64,000 nucleotides of DNA. Origin: Cinclus cinclus (taxonomy: Eukaryota > Chordata > Aves > Passeriformes > Cinclidae). The position numbers and the translations under genes were made by a program. The stretch spans positions 10,068,303 through 10,132,302 of the forward strand of contig NC_085050.1 of NCBI RefSeq assembly GCF_963662255.1, written 5' to 3'. Every line of letters starts with the position of its first letter. Positions within the stretch are counted from its first letter, which is position 1. The notes below the pieces were generated by a model, which ran no database searches, was not told the DNA's origin, and saw only the letters and a program-made list of their open reading frames with translations. Below are positions 22,863-35,857 of this stretch, one piece after another.

Positions 22863-25800
22863 CTTTATCAACTCAGCTTCTCTGAGACCTCAGTTTGCCA
22901 GGCATTCGCTCGGAAATATCCAACAATGTTTTGCAACAGCAGCTACGTGCCTGAGCTGACCTTTGCCTGGTGGCGCAAGCTCCAAGGGCAGAGCTTCTTG
23001 TGCCATTGCCAAGAGTTGTCTTTCCATCCAGTTTTCCACTGACTTTAGGACAGGCCTTTAACAGTGACCAGTTAGCTCCTTCCTACTTTGGTGAGTGGTG
23101 TGGTGGTGACCATATTGTCCCATTTCTGAGCTGTGCCCTATTTTTGGATTCCCTCTTCCTCTTCTCTTCCCTTTATTTCTTTTGACCAGAACAAGATACT
23201 ACAATAATCCATCACCCACTATGCTTTGCATTACTTAAATATATTCCCCTCCTTTCACATGCCTGGTCTGTTAAGGCTGAACTACCTTATACCATGTGTA
23301 GCCCCGAAGCAAACTTGAAACTTAAATAACCTCAATAAATCTCATCCTTTGCTCTGGCATCTGGGTGTCTTGCAAGACGTGTAATGGGATGTTCAGGGTC
23401 TCAGCCTCTGGGAGATGCCTTTTGCTGCCTTCAGCTCTTGCCGTCAGCTGGGAGAAAATGATTTAATCATTTAAGAAATGCTAAATGACCAGGTGTGCCA
23501 TTTTTTGACTTCTGTGCTCACTTCTCAGTGCCACAATTCAAAGGGCAGTTCCTGGCCCCAAGACATTATTTTTTAATACAAAGTAGCACTTCCAAATGTA
23601 TGTTTTTCCTGGGTATTCCCTCTGCTTTCTGACTGTCTGGAATTTTTGGTTTAGAAAAACAATGTCACATTGAATCAGAAAAGTCTACTTGAATGTAGTT
23701 TCCAGCCTCACCCAGTTCCTCTTACTCTTGGCTCCCTTCTCAGAAAATAAATCTCTCTTTCTTTTATGATTTTTTTTCTTTGTCACTTTATGGATTTAAG
23801 CTTGCCATTCCAGTTTTAACAAAAAAAATGTCACTTTCATTCTTTGCATTCCAGAGCTTTGGATTAGTTGATTCAAGTGATTAATTGTGCTACATGTTAC
23901 CAAATATCAATCTTCACATAAAAAGCCAAAATCTCCACGACCTCAATGTAAAAGTTATAATTTCAGAGGCTTTATTAGAAACAAAACTCAAATATAAGCC
24001 TGTGGCAAAACCAATACACTATATATTTAAGACTTTATTCCAAGTGCCTTTTCTGTAGCATAGTTGACAGTTCTTGCAAAAGAAAATAATAGTCTTTGGT
24101 ATAAACCAGATCTTTCAGTGACAGAAATAATGACAATTAATATTACCTAGGGATTCTTTCTCCTTAATTAGGATTAATTTAGAATTCACCTGGAAAATTT
24201 TTAATAACCCTTTCTTCCTAACAAAGAAGCCTGTGGTGGAATTTTAATAGCTCCATTATGGTAAAAACCCACAATGTGATTGTAGTGACGATGGGAATTT
24301 GGCTGTACTTCTTGAAGAACATCTGGTTTAAAATAAATATGCAAATGTCTTCATATATGTGTTAATCTGTCAAGTCCAAAGGATGCCAGAGTTCAGGGAG
24401 ATCAGACACTGAAGTGTAGTTACCAAATAGAAGTGGCTGGCAGCAGCTTAGGTTTGCATCACACAGATCTATTCATTCATATTTACCTAGAATGCTGTTA
24501 AAAAAGAACACTGCAGGCTATATATTATACTCTGATGGGATACACAGGCACATCAATAACAAAGATCGTGATGTTCATCCCAATGTCACTTACACCAGGC
24601 AAAACCCACATGTTTTTTCTTTAGGTTTGTGAAAATGGTGTGTCTTCTCCCACAAACCTGAGCTGTCAGTGGCGGCTGCTTAGTCCATTTCCTGATTTCT
24701 TTCTTGGGACCTTATTTGGTGATGGGTATACTAGTTTACAGAGCAGGTTGGAAAACAGCTTCTTTTCTAAAAGAACCTTTTGCATGGGAAATCATAAAAT
24801 GGTTTGCATTGGACAGAACATTAAACATCGTTTCATTACAAACCCGTGCCAGAAAACAAGGTAGCATCCTTCTGATCTTCTTTCCACAGCTATGGTGGCC
24901 CAGCTGCATGTCCTCAAAATAGTGATCACTGTTGCTTTGTGTTGTCATCAATGAGATCTGCTAGGTGAAGCTCCCAGCTCTGGCAGGGATGGTGCTGAAG
25001 TCCTGATCCATCATGATAACTAGGCTTCAGGCAAGTAGTTGGAGATCAGCAAGTCAAAGACCTTCTCTTGGTGACATAGCACTGTGGACATGTGTGTAAT
25101 GATGCCAGTCCTGATGTAGGTGAGCCACTTCCTACCTTCCTTGTGGGAAGTCTTGCCTAATGTGAACCTGAGGTTTATATCCTTGTTTTGTGTAATTCAG
25201 TAACAGTCAGGAACCAAAACTATACCAAGAGGTGTTCTGGGGAAGAGAAAGGCATTTAATCATTTGAGGTTATCACTAGGAATTGAGAGACATCTCAGAT
25301 CCCAGGTTTCCTCTTTGTTTACATACGTATGAACATTTTTAATTTGATTGCGTCCAAAAAGGTGATGTTTACTTTTCAGTGGCTCTTTTATATCTAGTTT
25401 TAATCTGGGCTGTACTATACAGAAAAATACTGCTTGCTTTTAAAGAGCATGAGGTAAGTTTACTTCTGAAAACAAAGCAAACCCACCAAAGCTACAGTAG
25501 AAAATATTCATTTTCACAACTACTTCAGGAAAATTTTTGTTGTGCCATACAAGATACACGTGAAAAGAAACCAGAAAGAGGTCACTCTCCTTTACACTGT
25601 CCATACTAGCATGCAAACATGTGGTTATATTACACCCTACAAAGAGTCATTAGGTCTGTTCAGAAAACCCTGTGAGTCAGTCAAAATATCTCCAGCTGGG
25701 AAGTGCAGCTCTGTCTAGCCTACAGCACCATACTGTGATTTAAAACCATGATGAAGCCCCTTGTGAGTGGGAGTCTATACACTTACTTTAGCCTGGGTAC

Positions 25801-28800
25801 TTAATTTTCAGGATGTTTAGGATCTCAATGAAATTAAGTTTTCAAGGTCTGAACTTGTCTTCAATTTTATTTAATGGTTATCATCTGGTTTCTCTAGGTA
25901 CTTTACATGATTTACATTATCAGGACTTAATTCAATAATGTATTTCTGTAGGGTCTCTGTAAACAGTATTTCTGAAAAGAACTAAAATTTGTACTACTTA
26001 CAGATACACATAAACTTAAAAGTACTATAAGAATGCTTCAGAAGTGCAAATTAGCATAAACCATTTAAAATAATATATACATTATTTTTATAGTCATCTA
26101 TATTGTTTATAGACATTCTCCTCACTGAGGTTGAACTGGCACTTTCTACAAAAGTCCAACAGTGCTGTCTTTAGCGGAATTAACCTGTGAAAGACAAACA
26201 GTTAATAAATTCTCTAATGCTAACTTGAGCAACAATTTGAAATGTACAATCCTCTGGTAATAACCATTAATTTGTTGTCTTGAAATGTAGACAAATGCTA
26301 AGTACTAATGCATCTTCAGATATAGGAAAATGAGTATGTTATGATTTATGTTTCCTTCATTCCTATCACCTTAAATAAGAAAAATGCTAGTTCTCAATTG
26401 CCAAATAGCTGTTTCTGGTATTTGTCAGATTATGATTAATAATAACCATTGACAGCTAGCACCTCAAAGCAAGCCAGCTCTTCTCATTACACAACTGATA
26501 GTTCAGACAAGATTTAATCAAACAATGAAAATATACAATATTTATCTTAGCTACTATGTCAGCCTGCTCAGATTGAGGGGTTTTGTACAGAATAGCAACA
26601 AAATATAAGAAATATTTCTTCTGACTCCCAAAAAACAGGTGCAAACCTAACTTTAATGGGCATAAGTATTTTGGCTGGCAAGAGCCTCATAAAGGGCCCC
26701 TTTGCTTGGTGTTGTTTTTCCTTTGTTCTGCCATGAGTGGGAATCATTTGTGCAGATGGAAAGGATGATAGAAGTATTGTTTTTAGGGTTGTGTTTCTGA
26801 GTGGGATGTCTTTCCAATCCAGTCTCAGAGCGGCTTCTGCAGCCCTGAGACAAGAGCAGTCAGCCAGCAAGAAGGAGTAACTTCACTCCCTTACCCTTCT
26901 CTTTATCCTTTTGTATTTTGGCTGACACCTGCAACGTATTAATCAGTCAGAATCTGGCCTGCAACACAATGTGTGCAAAAGTAACTTACATTCTATTGAG
27001 TGACCATGATGTCTCACTGTACTAAACATGCTCATTAAAAACAGGCAAACCCATTAAGTTAATATAAAAGAAGAGCAGTTCCAAAAACTTAAAAATGGAA
27101 GTGCAGCCAAAATTCCCAGAAATTGGAAATGATTAAGCTGTATTCCATATTTAGTACATGTGAACACACATGTGAGTATAAACACATTCATACACAAGGA
27201 AATGCACATAGAGTTTGGAAGCACAGACTGTGCTTCCCAGGTGCAAAGGGGTAGGAAATGTTGCTAATCACAGAGAAAGCTGTTTTGTGATGTTTTGTAG
27301 TCCCATGTGCTCTGACCTAAAAACCATATATATTTTATATATTGGATCCACTTTTCCTTGCTCTTCTTTTTACTAGAAAAAATAAAAATGAAACAAATAG
27401 AAAATGTCCTGTAGTCTTGGAAGAAAGGAATATATAATATCCAGTAGATCAAACAGCAGAATCAGGATTTCTGCATAAATACTGAGTTAAAGGAATGAGT
27501 CTTTGAATTAGTCCTAGAAATTTTTAACTGACAGAAATGTCCACAAAATGAACAAGTGCCCTGCGCAAATATGCTCTGCCCACAACAGACTGAAAGAGAT
27601 GGAAAAGAGTAAATTATAGTCCCATTTTATCATCTCTGAGTGTAGATACATTTCTCCTACATTTACACCAAGCTCCAGAATGCTTCCAGTGGCTCCTTCA
27701 TTGCATTTCTTGTCACAACAGCTGGACCCTCCTTTGGCAGGAGGAATTGCACAGGACAGATCACATCCAAAGCCAGATAAAAGCATCTAAAGGCGCCAAT
27801 GTGAAAAATTCTGACTTAAAGTGTTAGTAAGAGGCAATAGCAATGCTGACATGTAGAAGCATCACAGAAGATCTGCAATTAAGCATAGAGCCACAACTCA
27901 GAAAAGCTAACAGCTTATATATTCACTTAATATAACGTTTCTGAGGTGCTCCTGAGGAGACTCTTATGACCCTTGGTAAGAGACATGACTTTCCTCAGTT
28001 ACAAAAATGTGTTCCTGTGGACATAGGTAATTACAAACAGTTTCCAGAATAAATAGTAAAGACATTTGAGGACAAAGGCTCTGAAGAAATAAACCACCTG
28101 TGAGTATAATAAAGTATTGGTGGCACACAAGCTGAAGGTCTCCAAGCATCCCTCGAGTATCCTCATGCCATGTACAGAGGCTTGGCCATGGTTATAACCA
28201 CACCATGAAAACCACTTGTGCTGTGCAGTTGCAAGTGCGATGTCCCACAGGAGCTTATTCACTAAACTGGAAGAAGCTATGCCAGTTAACGCTTTCAAAG
28301 CAATGAGGCCAAGATTTCAAGTTTTAGAAATACTTAGAAGCACTCTGTCTTGGCAAGAGGAGTAGAGGGCTTGCCTGCCCTCTAGCATCAATGCTTTCAT
28401 GGTCTTTCTTTGGCTGTATCAGAGTTCAGCTCTGAGTGAGCTTTCTGTGGCTATGTACTTTGTCACCAGCTTCAACCAATAAAGCAGCAGTGGGGATTTT
28501 AAAGGGATAATTAATGCAAAAATGTTGTTCTGACTAAAGCAATTCCAGTCTTTTCCAGTTTCATAAAGGAGCCAACAACTCAACAGTTATGGCCTTATTA
28601 GAAACATGAGTTAAATTTCTATTATTTTTTCCCCGAAAAGCCCTACCTACTGTTGCTGAGCTGATTAGAAGAGAGGTAAGGGAGCTAAATGGGTAACTGG
28701 TCACTGTAGTATGATGAGGCCAGAACTTTCTTTGACTTATAAATAGCCCAGCCAAAGTCTGGGATGAAGTGTGCTGGGGTCATGCAAAGAATTCACGGCA

Positions 28801-29059
28801 CATGCCAGAATTGCACAATGTCGTAATTGTAACCCTTGCTTTCATTTTTTAACTGCAGTACTTCTTGTGCCAAGTCTGTAGTTAAACTGCGCATTCTCTG
28901 GGAAGCAAAAGTGTTGTCTTTATATTCAACAAGGTGCCTGTAACTCTTTTGGAACCACAATTATTGTAGTACAGTTCTATGCATTGCTGTAGAATTCATA
29001 TCCCAAAGAGCCTTTATGAAACATCAGTTACACTCAACAGTATTCCCCTCTCCTCCCAT

Positions 29060-29088
29060 TTTTTTTTCTTTTTTCTTTTTCTTCTCCA
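29060..29088. repeat. Polypyrimidine tract
   Basis: Twenty-nine bases of T and C only, with no purine. No gene context was found. Confidence 0.75.
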
Positions 29089-31443
29089 TGCAAATAGAGA
29101 AGAGCCTAATGCCAGATGTATCAAGCTGCTGGGTTTGCAATATGCTTAGCAACACAAACAGCCTGGCTGACAATGCTCCCAGTGAGAGGAAGCGTTTCAC
29201 AATAAAGCCATTAGCCATAATGTGATCTGAAGTTCCAGATGCATGTGTCTAGAAGTTGACTTTTTTTGGCCAATCTGGTTTCCTGTGAATTCTGGACCAT
29301 GAAATGCACAATGTACCATTTTTATTGGCCCATGTATATTGGGAATGATATGCCTGTAGTGGTGCCTGCAAAATTATTCCTGAATACTTCGGAGACCATG
29401 TGGAGCTCATTTGCATTTCTTCCTTGAGGCTTGGGGAAAACTACCTATTTTTTTAGAAAAGGACATTTCCTTGTGGAAAAACATGTAATTTTTGATTGCC
29501 TTCACAGTATTTAAGAGAGAAGAAAAACATACAGCCTTTCCCACCTCTCAGTTCCCTGTTTAAACTTTTTATACCTTGCAAAAGAAATATTCCTCAGAAT
29601 GCCTTCCATACAATCTACTTCAGCTGGTCTAATTCTGAATACACAATTAATCTGAATAATATCTACTGAGATTTGTAATGGCCTGATTGCATTAGAGAAA
29701 TCTGTATCCGTCTAATATTACCTCATTGATCACAATGATTCTTGTCAGCAAGTAGCTGAGAATTGCAGGCACAACAATTCACAACCCAGCATTTATTTTA
29801 CAGACTACGTCTTTATGTCCACACAGCTAATCTAAATGTACTCTGAGGGTGCCATTCCTCAGATATTCTGAGTCCTGATTTGACTTCTGCATTTCACAAG
29901 AGTTCTTTAGTCAACAAGTACTGTAATATGTGATTCATATGTGATTCTAGGGAATTAAAATGGAAAAAGCCTTCTAAGCCATAAAAGCAGAGCAACAGAT
30001 ATCTAGTTGAGGAGGGCTGGAGCATATTTCCCTTCCTTCCAGACAAAACAGACCTGTAATAGAGGACCTAAAACTGCAGTGATACTGGGATCGAAGACAA
30101 GAGCAGCAGAATTGAAAGACCATGCCCATGTCTTGGGACACAGCAACAGTAAGAACCATTTTACTTAAAGATGCCACTGCTATGAGGAGAATTACTTGTG
30201 GAATAAACTCACATGAATAAAATATGGTGACTTGGTCAATTGTCAGTGTTTTTTTAGAAAAAAATCCCCTAAAGAGCTGCAACTCGTTTTTTCCCAATCA
30301 GTCTAAGAAAAGATAGCCTAAAACTAGATCAGACTGATATGATTCTTTCAGATTTTATTGGAAGATAAGGAAAGAAGGATATAAAATATTTCAAAACTGA
30401 TTGGAAGCATGTATCCATTTTAAAAATGAAATAATTTCAATGGAATAAGCACTTTAGCTATATTTAGGATTTATGACCATTTTCTGAACAAAGCTGCCAA
30501 GTAAGAATAAAATTTTACTTGGCAAATTTAATCATGTTTTGTCTCAAAACATATGGTGTCGAAATTTGTGAAACTCATTTAATGATGCTTGAATTGTCTC
30601 CTTAACTTCCATTTCCCATTGTATTGTCTTTGAGGTACAGTGTATTTTATCAGCTGTTTCCCACAAACCCATCCTCCTGACACTCTGCTGCTTATTCTCA
30701 GACCTGCTGCACTGTTCTTGTCTCCTTCTGCCTTATAAAGAATCTTTAATTGGTAAGACCTAAGAAATCCTTCTCTGCCCCTTTGCTTTCATTCAGCTCT
30801 GTTTGCTGCCTTTCCCTCTGCATTATTTTGTGCCTGTTTTTCCCTGACTTCTTGCAATTGGATAGTACCCAAACTTATCTCCCTCCCACCCCTGATTCCC
30901 AAAATCTAATCCCCCCAACTGGTGGAGTGTTAGAAAACCAACAGAAGAAAAGCCATCAATTTTATTACAGAGACCAGGCTGAATATCAAAGTGGAATTAC
31001 TTAAAACTCTATTATTATGGTTTTTCTTCATTTAGGGGGAAACTCTTCTAGAAAACTCTGAAAAAATCCCCTACACCCATACTCACATGTCATTCCTTTA
31101 CATTTTGTTGTGCAAAGAGCTACTAATATCATTGTGGAAAACAATGAATTTTTTTTCTTTGAGAAGAATCTTATCCCAGTTTTGTCTTCAAATATATCCT
31201 TCAGTAGTCGGGGGATCACTACTAGCTGTTTATATTTTGTGACATCATTGGCCACTGTTAACATTAGTTTTAATTTCCATGCTTTTAATTGACACACAGT
31301 CGAGATCGTAGTGCATTATGTTGTAATATGCTGTAATTTCATTTTGCAGCATTCTATAAATATCCAATTTACAGGAGTCAGAAAATATCAGGTGCTAGAA
31401 ATATCCTTGTCCCTTCCTCATGCATGAGATTAGCTCTAGTTTG

Positions 31444-31559
31444 TTATTTTATATATATTTAATTTTAAATATATTTATTTTAAATATATAAATATTTATA
31501 TATATTATATTTATAATAAATATATTAAATATATTTATTTTAAATATATTTATATATTT
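31444..31559. repeat. 116-base pure A/T tract
   Basis: No G or C occurs across 116 bases. Units of the AAATATATTTATTTT type repeat three times with internal palindromes, so the tract should melt easily and can extrude cruciforms. Confidence 0.9.
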
Positions 31560-31607
31560 GTTAACAACATGGTGTTATTTATTTTTTGTTTATATTTTTA
31601 TTTCTTT

Positions 31608-31768
31608 TATCTATATGTATCTATCTATATCGATATAATCTATATCTATATAGCATATCTATCTCTATCATCTATCTGTATCTATATCATCTATATAATC
31701 ATCATCTATATCATCATCTATATCTATATCTATGTCTATATCTATCTCTCTCTATATACAGTATCTAT
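31608..31768. repeat. (TATC)n / (TATATC)n microsatellite
   Basis: Compound imperfect TATC, TATATC and ATCATC units spanning about 160 bases. The overlapping Tyr/Ile/Leu-rich open frames at 31569-31895 are translations of the repeat and are not genes. Confidence 0.9.
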
Positions 31769-31913
31769 AATATGTATTATATATGTGGTATCTTGTATTC
31801 ATAAAACACATGATATCAGAAGTAAAAAAATTATAAATCTGAAAATTATAAATTCTTCATTTTGTTTAATATTAGTGTCACACAAAAAATTATAGAGATA
31901 GAAGATTTTTAGT

Positions 31914-32027
31914 GGTTTTTTTTTGTTTGTCTATTTGGTTGGTTTGGGGTTTTTTTTGGTTGGTTTGTTGGTTGTTTTTGTTTTTGTTTCTTTTTTGTTT
32001 GTTTTTTTGTTGTTGTTGTTGTTGTTT
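31914..32027. repeat. T/G-rich low-complexity tract with (TTG)n end
   Basis: Runs of T punctuated by G, GG and GGGG, ending in a clean (TTG) repeat at about 32008-32026. The opposite strand is A/C-rich. Confidence 0.85.
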
Positions 32028-35000
32028 CCAAGAAGTTGATTTTAGTGCTGGTCCTAGTGTTAGGAACACTGAATTTTTAAATAATTAAGAATCCATTGTC
32101 ATTGTCTTTGCTCTAATTCAGTGAATAAAACCACTAGATTCCACTGCTGGTGGTATCCTGGTATGACTTGGAACCTCCATGGAAGGTCCTTTGTGACCAC
32201 TAAGTGCCAATGGTTAATGATGAGGGGTGTCCAGGGAGCACTAAGTTAAGTTTTGGGTGTAGCCATTTACAGTTCAGATATCTCTATGTGTTGGAAGGTT
32301 TGTTGGGAAGATATTTCAAAAAAGCAGGACTGCTTAGCCAACTTTAAATTTTCTTATAATTTCTTATAAAGTTGTGGTTTTGTTCTGATGGGGGGTTTTG
32401 TTTGGTTTTTAGTTTTTTTTCTCCTAAATGCCTAAATTTTTTTTGCTCCATTAAAAATTATACAAAATATCAATATCTTCTTTCCTCCCTCAAATTATAG
32501 TTGTATTGTATAAGAAATATGTGGCATTAATAAATAAGTAAGTTTGAATATATAAATATTCAAAGTAGGGAAATATAATTAACATTTGCAGTCACTTTTC
32601 AAGAATAAACCTGTGTATTCATGAAAGCCTTCTATCATATTGTATTTGGCCACAAAGTTGCTATTTCCCATAATATTATGGTTTCATTACATGCTTTTGT
32701 TCTGTTACTGCTAAAAAAATAATTTCTTCATTGTTAAATAATGAAAGCAGAAAAGAAAATATAATAAATACTCTGTTATGTTTTTGTAAAGAAAAGCAAT
32801 CAGAGCTGTTCAACCAAGCACAAAGCCTCAGCTGATTCTGCAGAGGCTGGGGGGATTAAAGAGGAAGGTCCCAGCAAAGGAGGCTTAAGGGTTGAAGCTG
32901 CCCTTCTGAGGTGTTGTAAAGGAACATACTGGAGTGTCAACATCAATCACTCCCTTATGCTCCTGGTTTAGCATTTTCTATTTATTTATCTGTTCTTCTA
33001 TTGTTTAGCAAAACCCTCAGCCTTCCAAGCTGAGTTCGTGTAAGAAGTGAGGGACCTTTAACATGGCTCAGGTTTATTAGTGAGCTAATTGACTAGTTCC
33101 CCTCTCCAACCCCTAAGTGTTCTCACATTTTAGCCAATCACTCCATGTCTAATGTGTCCACTTTCCAAATCACTTTTCCAACTTTTGCTGATGAAGTCAA
33201 TAGGTTGTGAGACCACCATGAGTGCCTGCTGCAAGAGCTCAGCACTAGGGGAGTGCTGTGTGTTTCAGCCCTGAGAGCCTGAAGTAGCTATTAGTTCTAA
33301 TTGTTGAATGCTTGAACGCTTTGAAGGACAAATGTATGTCCTAAGGCTGTGGCCCTGATGAATGCAAGGGTTTCTTTCACTTGTCATTAGTAATTGAGGG
33401 TAAATTAATATTTACTAAGCAGAGTTTCACAAGAAAGACGATGCATGGGAAATCTAGGGAAAAAATATGCCACAGGAGAAAATGTTGTTTCCTTTTAACA
33501 TTTTGAACTCAGTTGGTAGCAATTTAAAAATAGCTAGTGGAAACTTGGGATAAAATTAATAATTGTATTACTTCCCCATTATTATAACAATAATTTCTTC
33601 TCCCTTGATATATAAACTTTATAAACATTCCAGATACATCATATATATTACTAATGAGTGATACCCTGCTAACTAGAACTGCTGAATTTCAGAACTGTTG
33701 ACTTGTACAAAATAGATTTCATTCACAATATGTGAAAATCTATCATGGCTGTATGTATATTTACAGAGGAGCTACAGATTTAATAAATTTGAAAATGCTA
33801 CACAGATACAGCTTTTTGGACCAAACTGTAACCTTTATACATCAGAGGTTCTTGTCATATGATATGTGGTATACATAGACATTCACACTTTTTTTTGATG
33901 TTTCCTTAAAGCATCACTAGAGCCCTGAAGTCGTCCATATGTTGACTGAATACCTAATGCTGATTGAATTAAATATGGCATAGGCACTACTTGGTGGAAC
34001 TCTCCAGTTCCATAGGAATTTTTTTTATTTTTATTCAGCTATTCAGTAAAACCAAATGGAAGCACGGAACTAAAACTGGCAGGGTGTGCAACCCAGAAGA
34101 ACAGCAGACATGAAACAGTGTGTGAAATAGCAAAGGGACATCTTTGAATGAAATTAGGTCCTGGATTATTCTATTGGCTCAATGTCTTGATTTACTTCCA
34201 GACATCTCAGGTTTGTTGATGGAGCCAGGGCAGACACCCCTCACAGGGGCACAGTGTGTTTTCAGGAGCAGTTTTTCTCTGAATGTCCTCTCCTAGAGCC
34301 AGACACCAGTTGGGATGCACTCTTTTGCTCAGGCTCCATCATACCAGGAGCTGGGCTGAAGAGACATGATAAGGGATTTTCCTTATTCAGACACAGCTAT
34401 ATTAGGTAAGTTTCACAGCACAAAACTGTTGTAAAAAAAGCAGGCTGCAATCTGATGATGAGAGGAAAGGAAACTTTTGTGTAACCAGTAATTTCCCCAG
34501 CCCTTCCACTGAGAAAAGCTGATAGGCCCCAGCATCACAGATAATGAACCATCAGCTCCTCTATCTTAATTGAAGTGCCAAAGTTATGGGGACATTCTAA
34601 CAGCTATCAATCCACACATTAAAATGTCTTCATGGTCACATCCTAGTATCCTGGACAAATGGAGCAGGAGTTAGGATTTCAACTTTCTGGAAGTAAAAAT
34701 GATATCAGATGAAAAAATCTACTCTGGCCAGTTAAATCAGATTTAAGTCTGCTCTTGCTAAGAAAGCCACAAGAAACATTCTTACTGGAACTTAAAAGTC
34801 CTGAATTAAATATCATTATACAGCCCATACATTGGATTCATCTGTCTAAAGTTCCTTGGAATAAAGCAAACCTCTTGTTTTTTTGGTATATATATTTGAG
34901 AAGAAAATTTTTTTAGAAAGCTAGCATCATATTGACTCTTTAATGTGGAAACAGCTAAAGTCACTGGTAAGACTGTGTGAAATCTCATCTTAATTTTCAT

Positions 35001-35737
35001 TAGTCATACAGATCTGTTCCTCATTTTGAGGCATCTATGCTTTCAAGTAAAAGTTTTTCACAGGTAGCCCTCATAGAGCACCACTTCCACACACTTGGAA
35101 TAATGAAATATTCATATTTTCCCTGAAATACATGACTCCTTGCAGAATACACTCCCTAGGTTTCTTTAGATTAGAAAGAAAAATACAAAACTGCCTAAAA
35201 TCCCAGTGGCAACTCATTAGACCTCAGTAAGTCATGCTGTTTAACAAAAACAAATGGATCTGAAGCAGTGAAATCTGCACCTGGGCGGTTGCTGCACAGC
35301 TCCATCAGTGGCTTCCTCACCCACTGAACGTCACGTCCGATTGCCCTATGCTGTATGTCTCTCTGTCCACACCAACTCAGTTGCTTTTTTCCTTCTGAGG
35401 CTGAAAATATTTTGCTTTGAAAGGGAAATATTTCCAAGGGCCTAATTAATTTAGTGTAGCAAGAAATTAGTCCAAAAGGAGGGGGGAAAAACCCCAACGA
35501 ACAAACTTCTCATGTTAACTCCTGACACAGTGCTATACAATTTCAAAGAAAGCATGTCTTTCTATGGACTTTAAGAGCTCAGCTTCCCATTAACACCACT
35601 AATAAAAATGTAATTAGAATTGTAGTTTCATTTTCTCCCTCCAGCAGAGCATTACTGCATTCCTCCCCTGCACGGCCTCGGCGTTTCGGAGGTTGCAGTT
35701 AGCAGCCAGCAAGATGTGTCCTTTTGGTGGAACTTAC
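32028..35737. other. AT-rich unique DNA, no gene seen
   Basis: No repeat family or gene recognised. The minus-strand frame 35195-35497 crosses a small CpG-containing patch near 35270-35345 but lacks a credible acceptor. Confidence 0.4.
35671..35690. promoter_or_regulatory. Small CpG patch beside a candidate exon
   Basis: Four CpG dinucleotides occur in 20 bases (CACGGCCTCGGCGTTTCGGA) within otherwise CpG-depleted DNA. CpG retention can mark a conserved or unmethylated element, but the patch is very small. Confidence 0.2.
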
Positions 35738-35857
35738 CACTTTATGAAAGATGTGGTCAGGATCCCAAAGAATCGTATTGATACCAGATGTAGTCTTGTC
35801 ACTGAGTCTTAAAACAAGACTATCATGAATCTTAAGTTTCCATTTTCTCTCTCTGCT
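35738..35857 (-). CDS. Candidate 120-base internal coding exon, unidentified gene
   Basis: Seen on the minus strand: a pyrimidine tract (CTCTTTTCCTTGTAATAG) gives an acceptor ending at 35858. It is followed by exactly 40 open codons and the donor GTG|GTAAGTT starting at 35737. Both ends are phase 0. In-frame TAA and TAG stops sit immediately before the exon, and the other two frames are closed within about 50 bases. The peptide includes KWKLKIHDSLVLRLSDKT and SGINTILWDPDHIFHKV, alternating hydrophobic and polar residues as in a beta-sheet domain. No family is recognised. The complementary strand also has a small ORF (35714-35812, ATG to TAA, 32 codons), so coding on either strand or none is possible. 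Confidence 0.35.

Larger units (their letters stand above)
20387..31443. other. AT-rich unique DNA, no gene seen
   Basis: No known gene or interspersed repeat recognised over about 11 kb. It includes small degenerate tandem duplications near 22385-22862 and a polypyrimidine run at 29060-29088. A 74-base splice-bounded stretch at 25380-25453 (+) would encode a hydrophobic segment in its only open frame; it is treated as unproven. Confidence 0.4.

Noticed and set aside
22926..23042. 38-codon small ORF with a reasonable start context
   Set aside because: No supporting signal beyond the ATG, and short ORFs like this are frequent by chance.
24625..24863. Plus-strand region after TTTTTTCTTTAG with two overlapping open frames
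   Set aside because: Two frames are open at once, the donor (GTAGCA) is weak, and no domain is recognisable.
31569..31895. Tyr/Ile/Leu-rich ORFs
   Set aside because: They are translations of the TATC/TATATC simple repeat.
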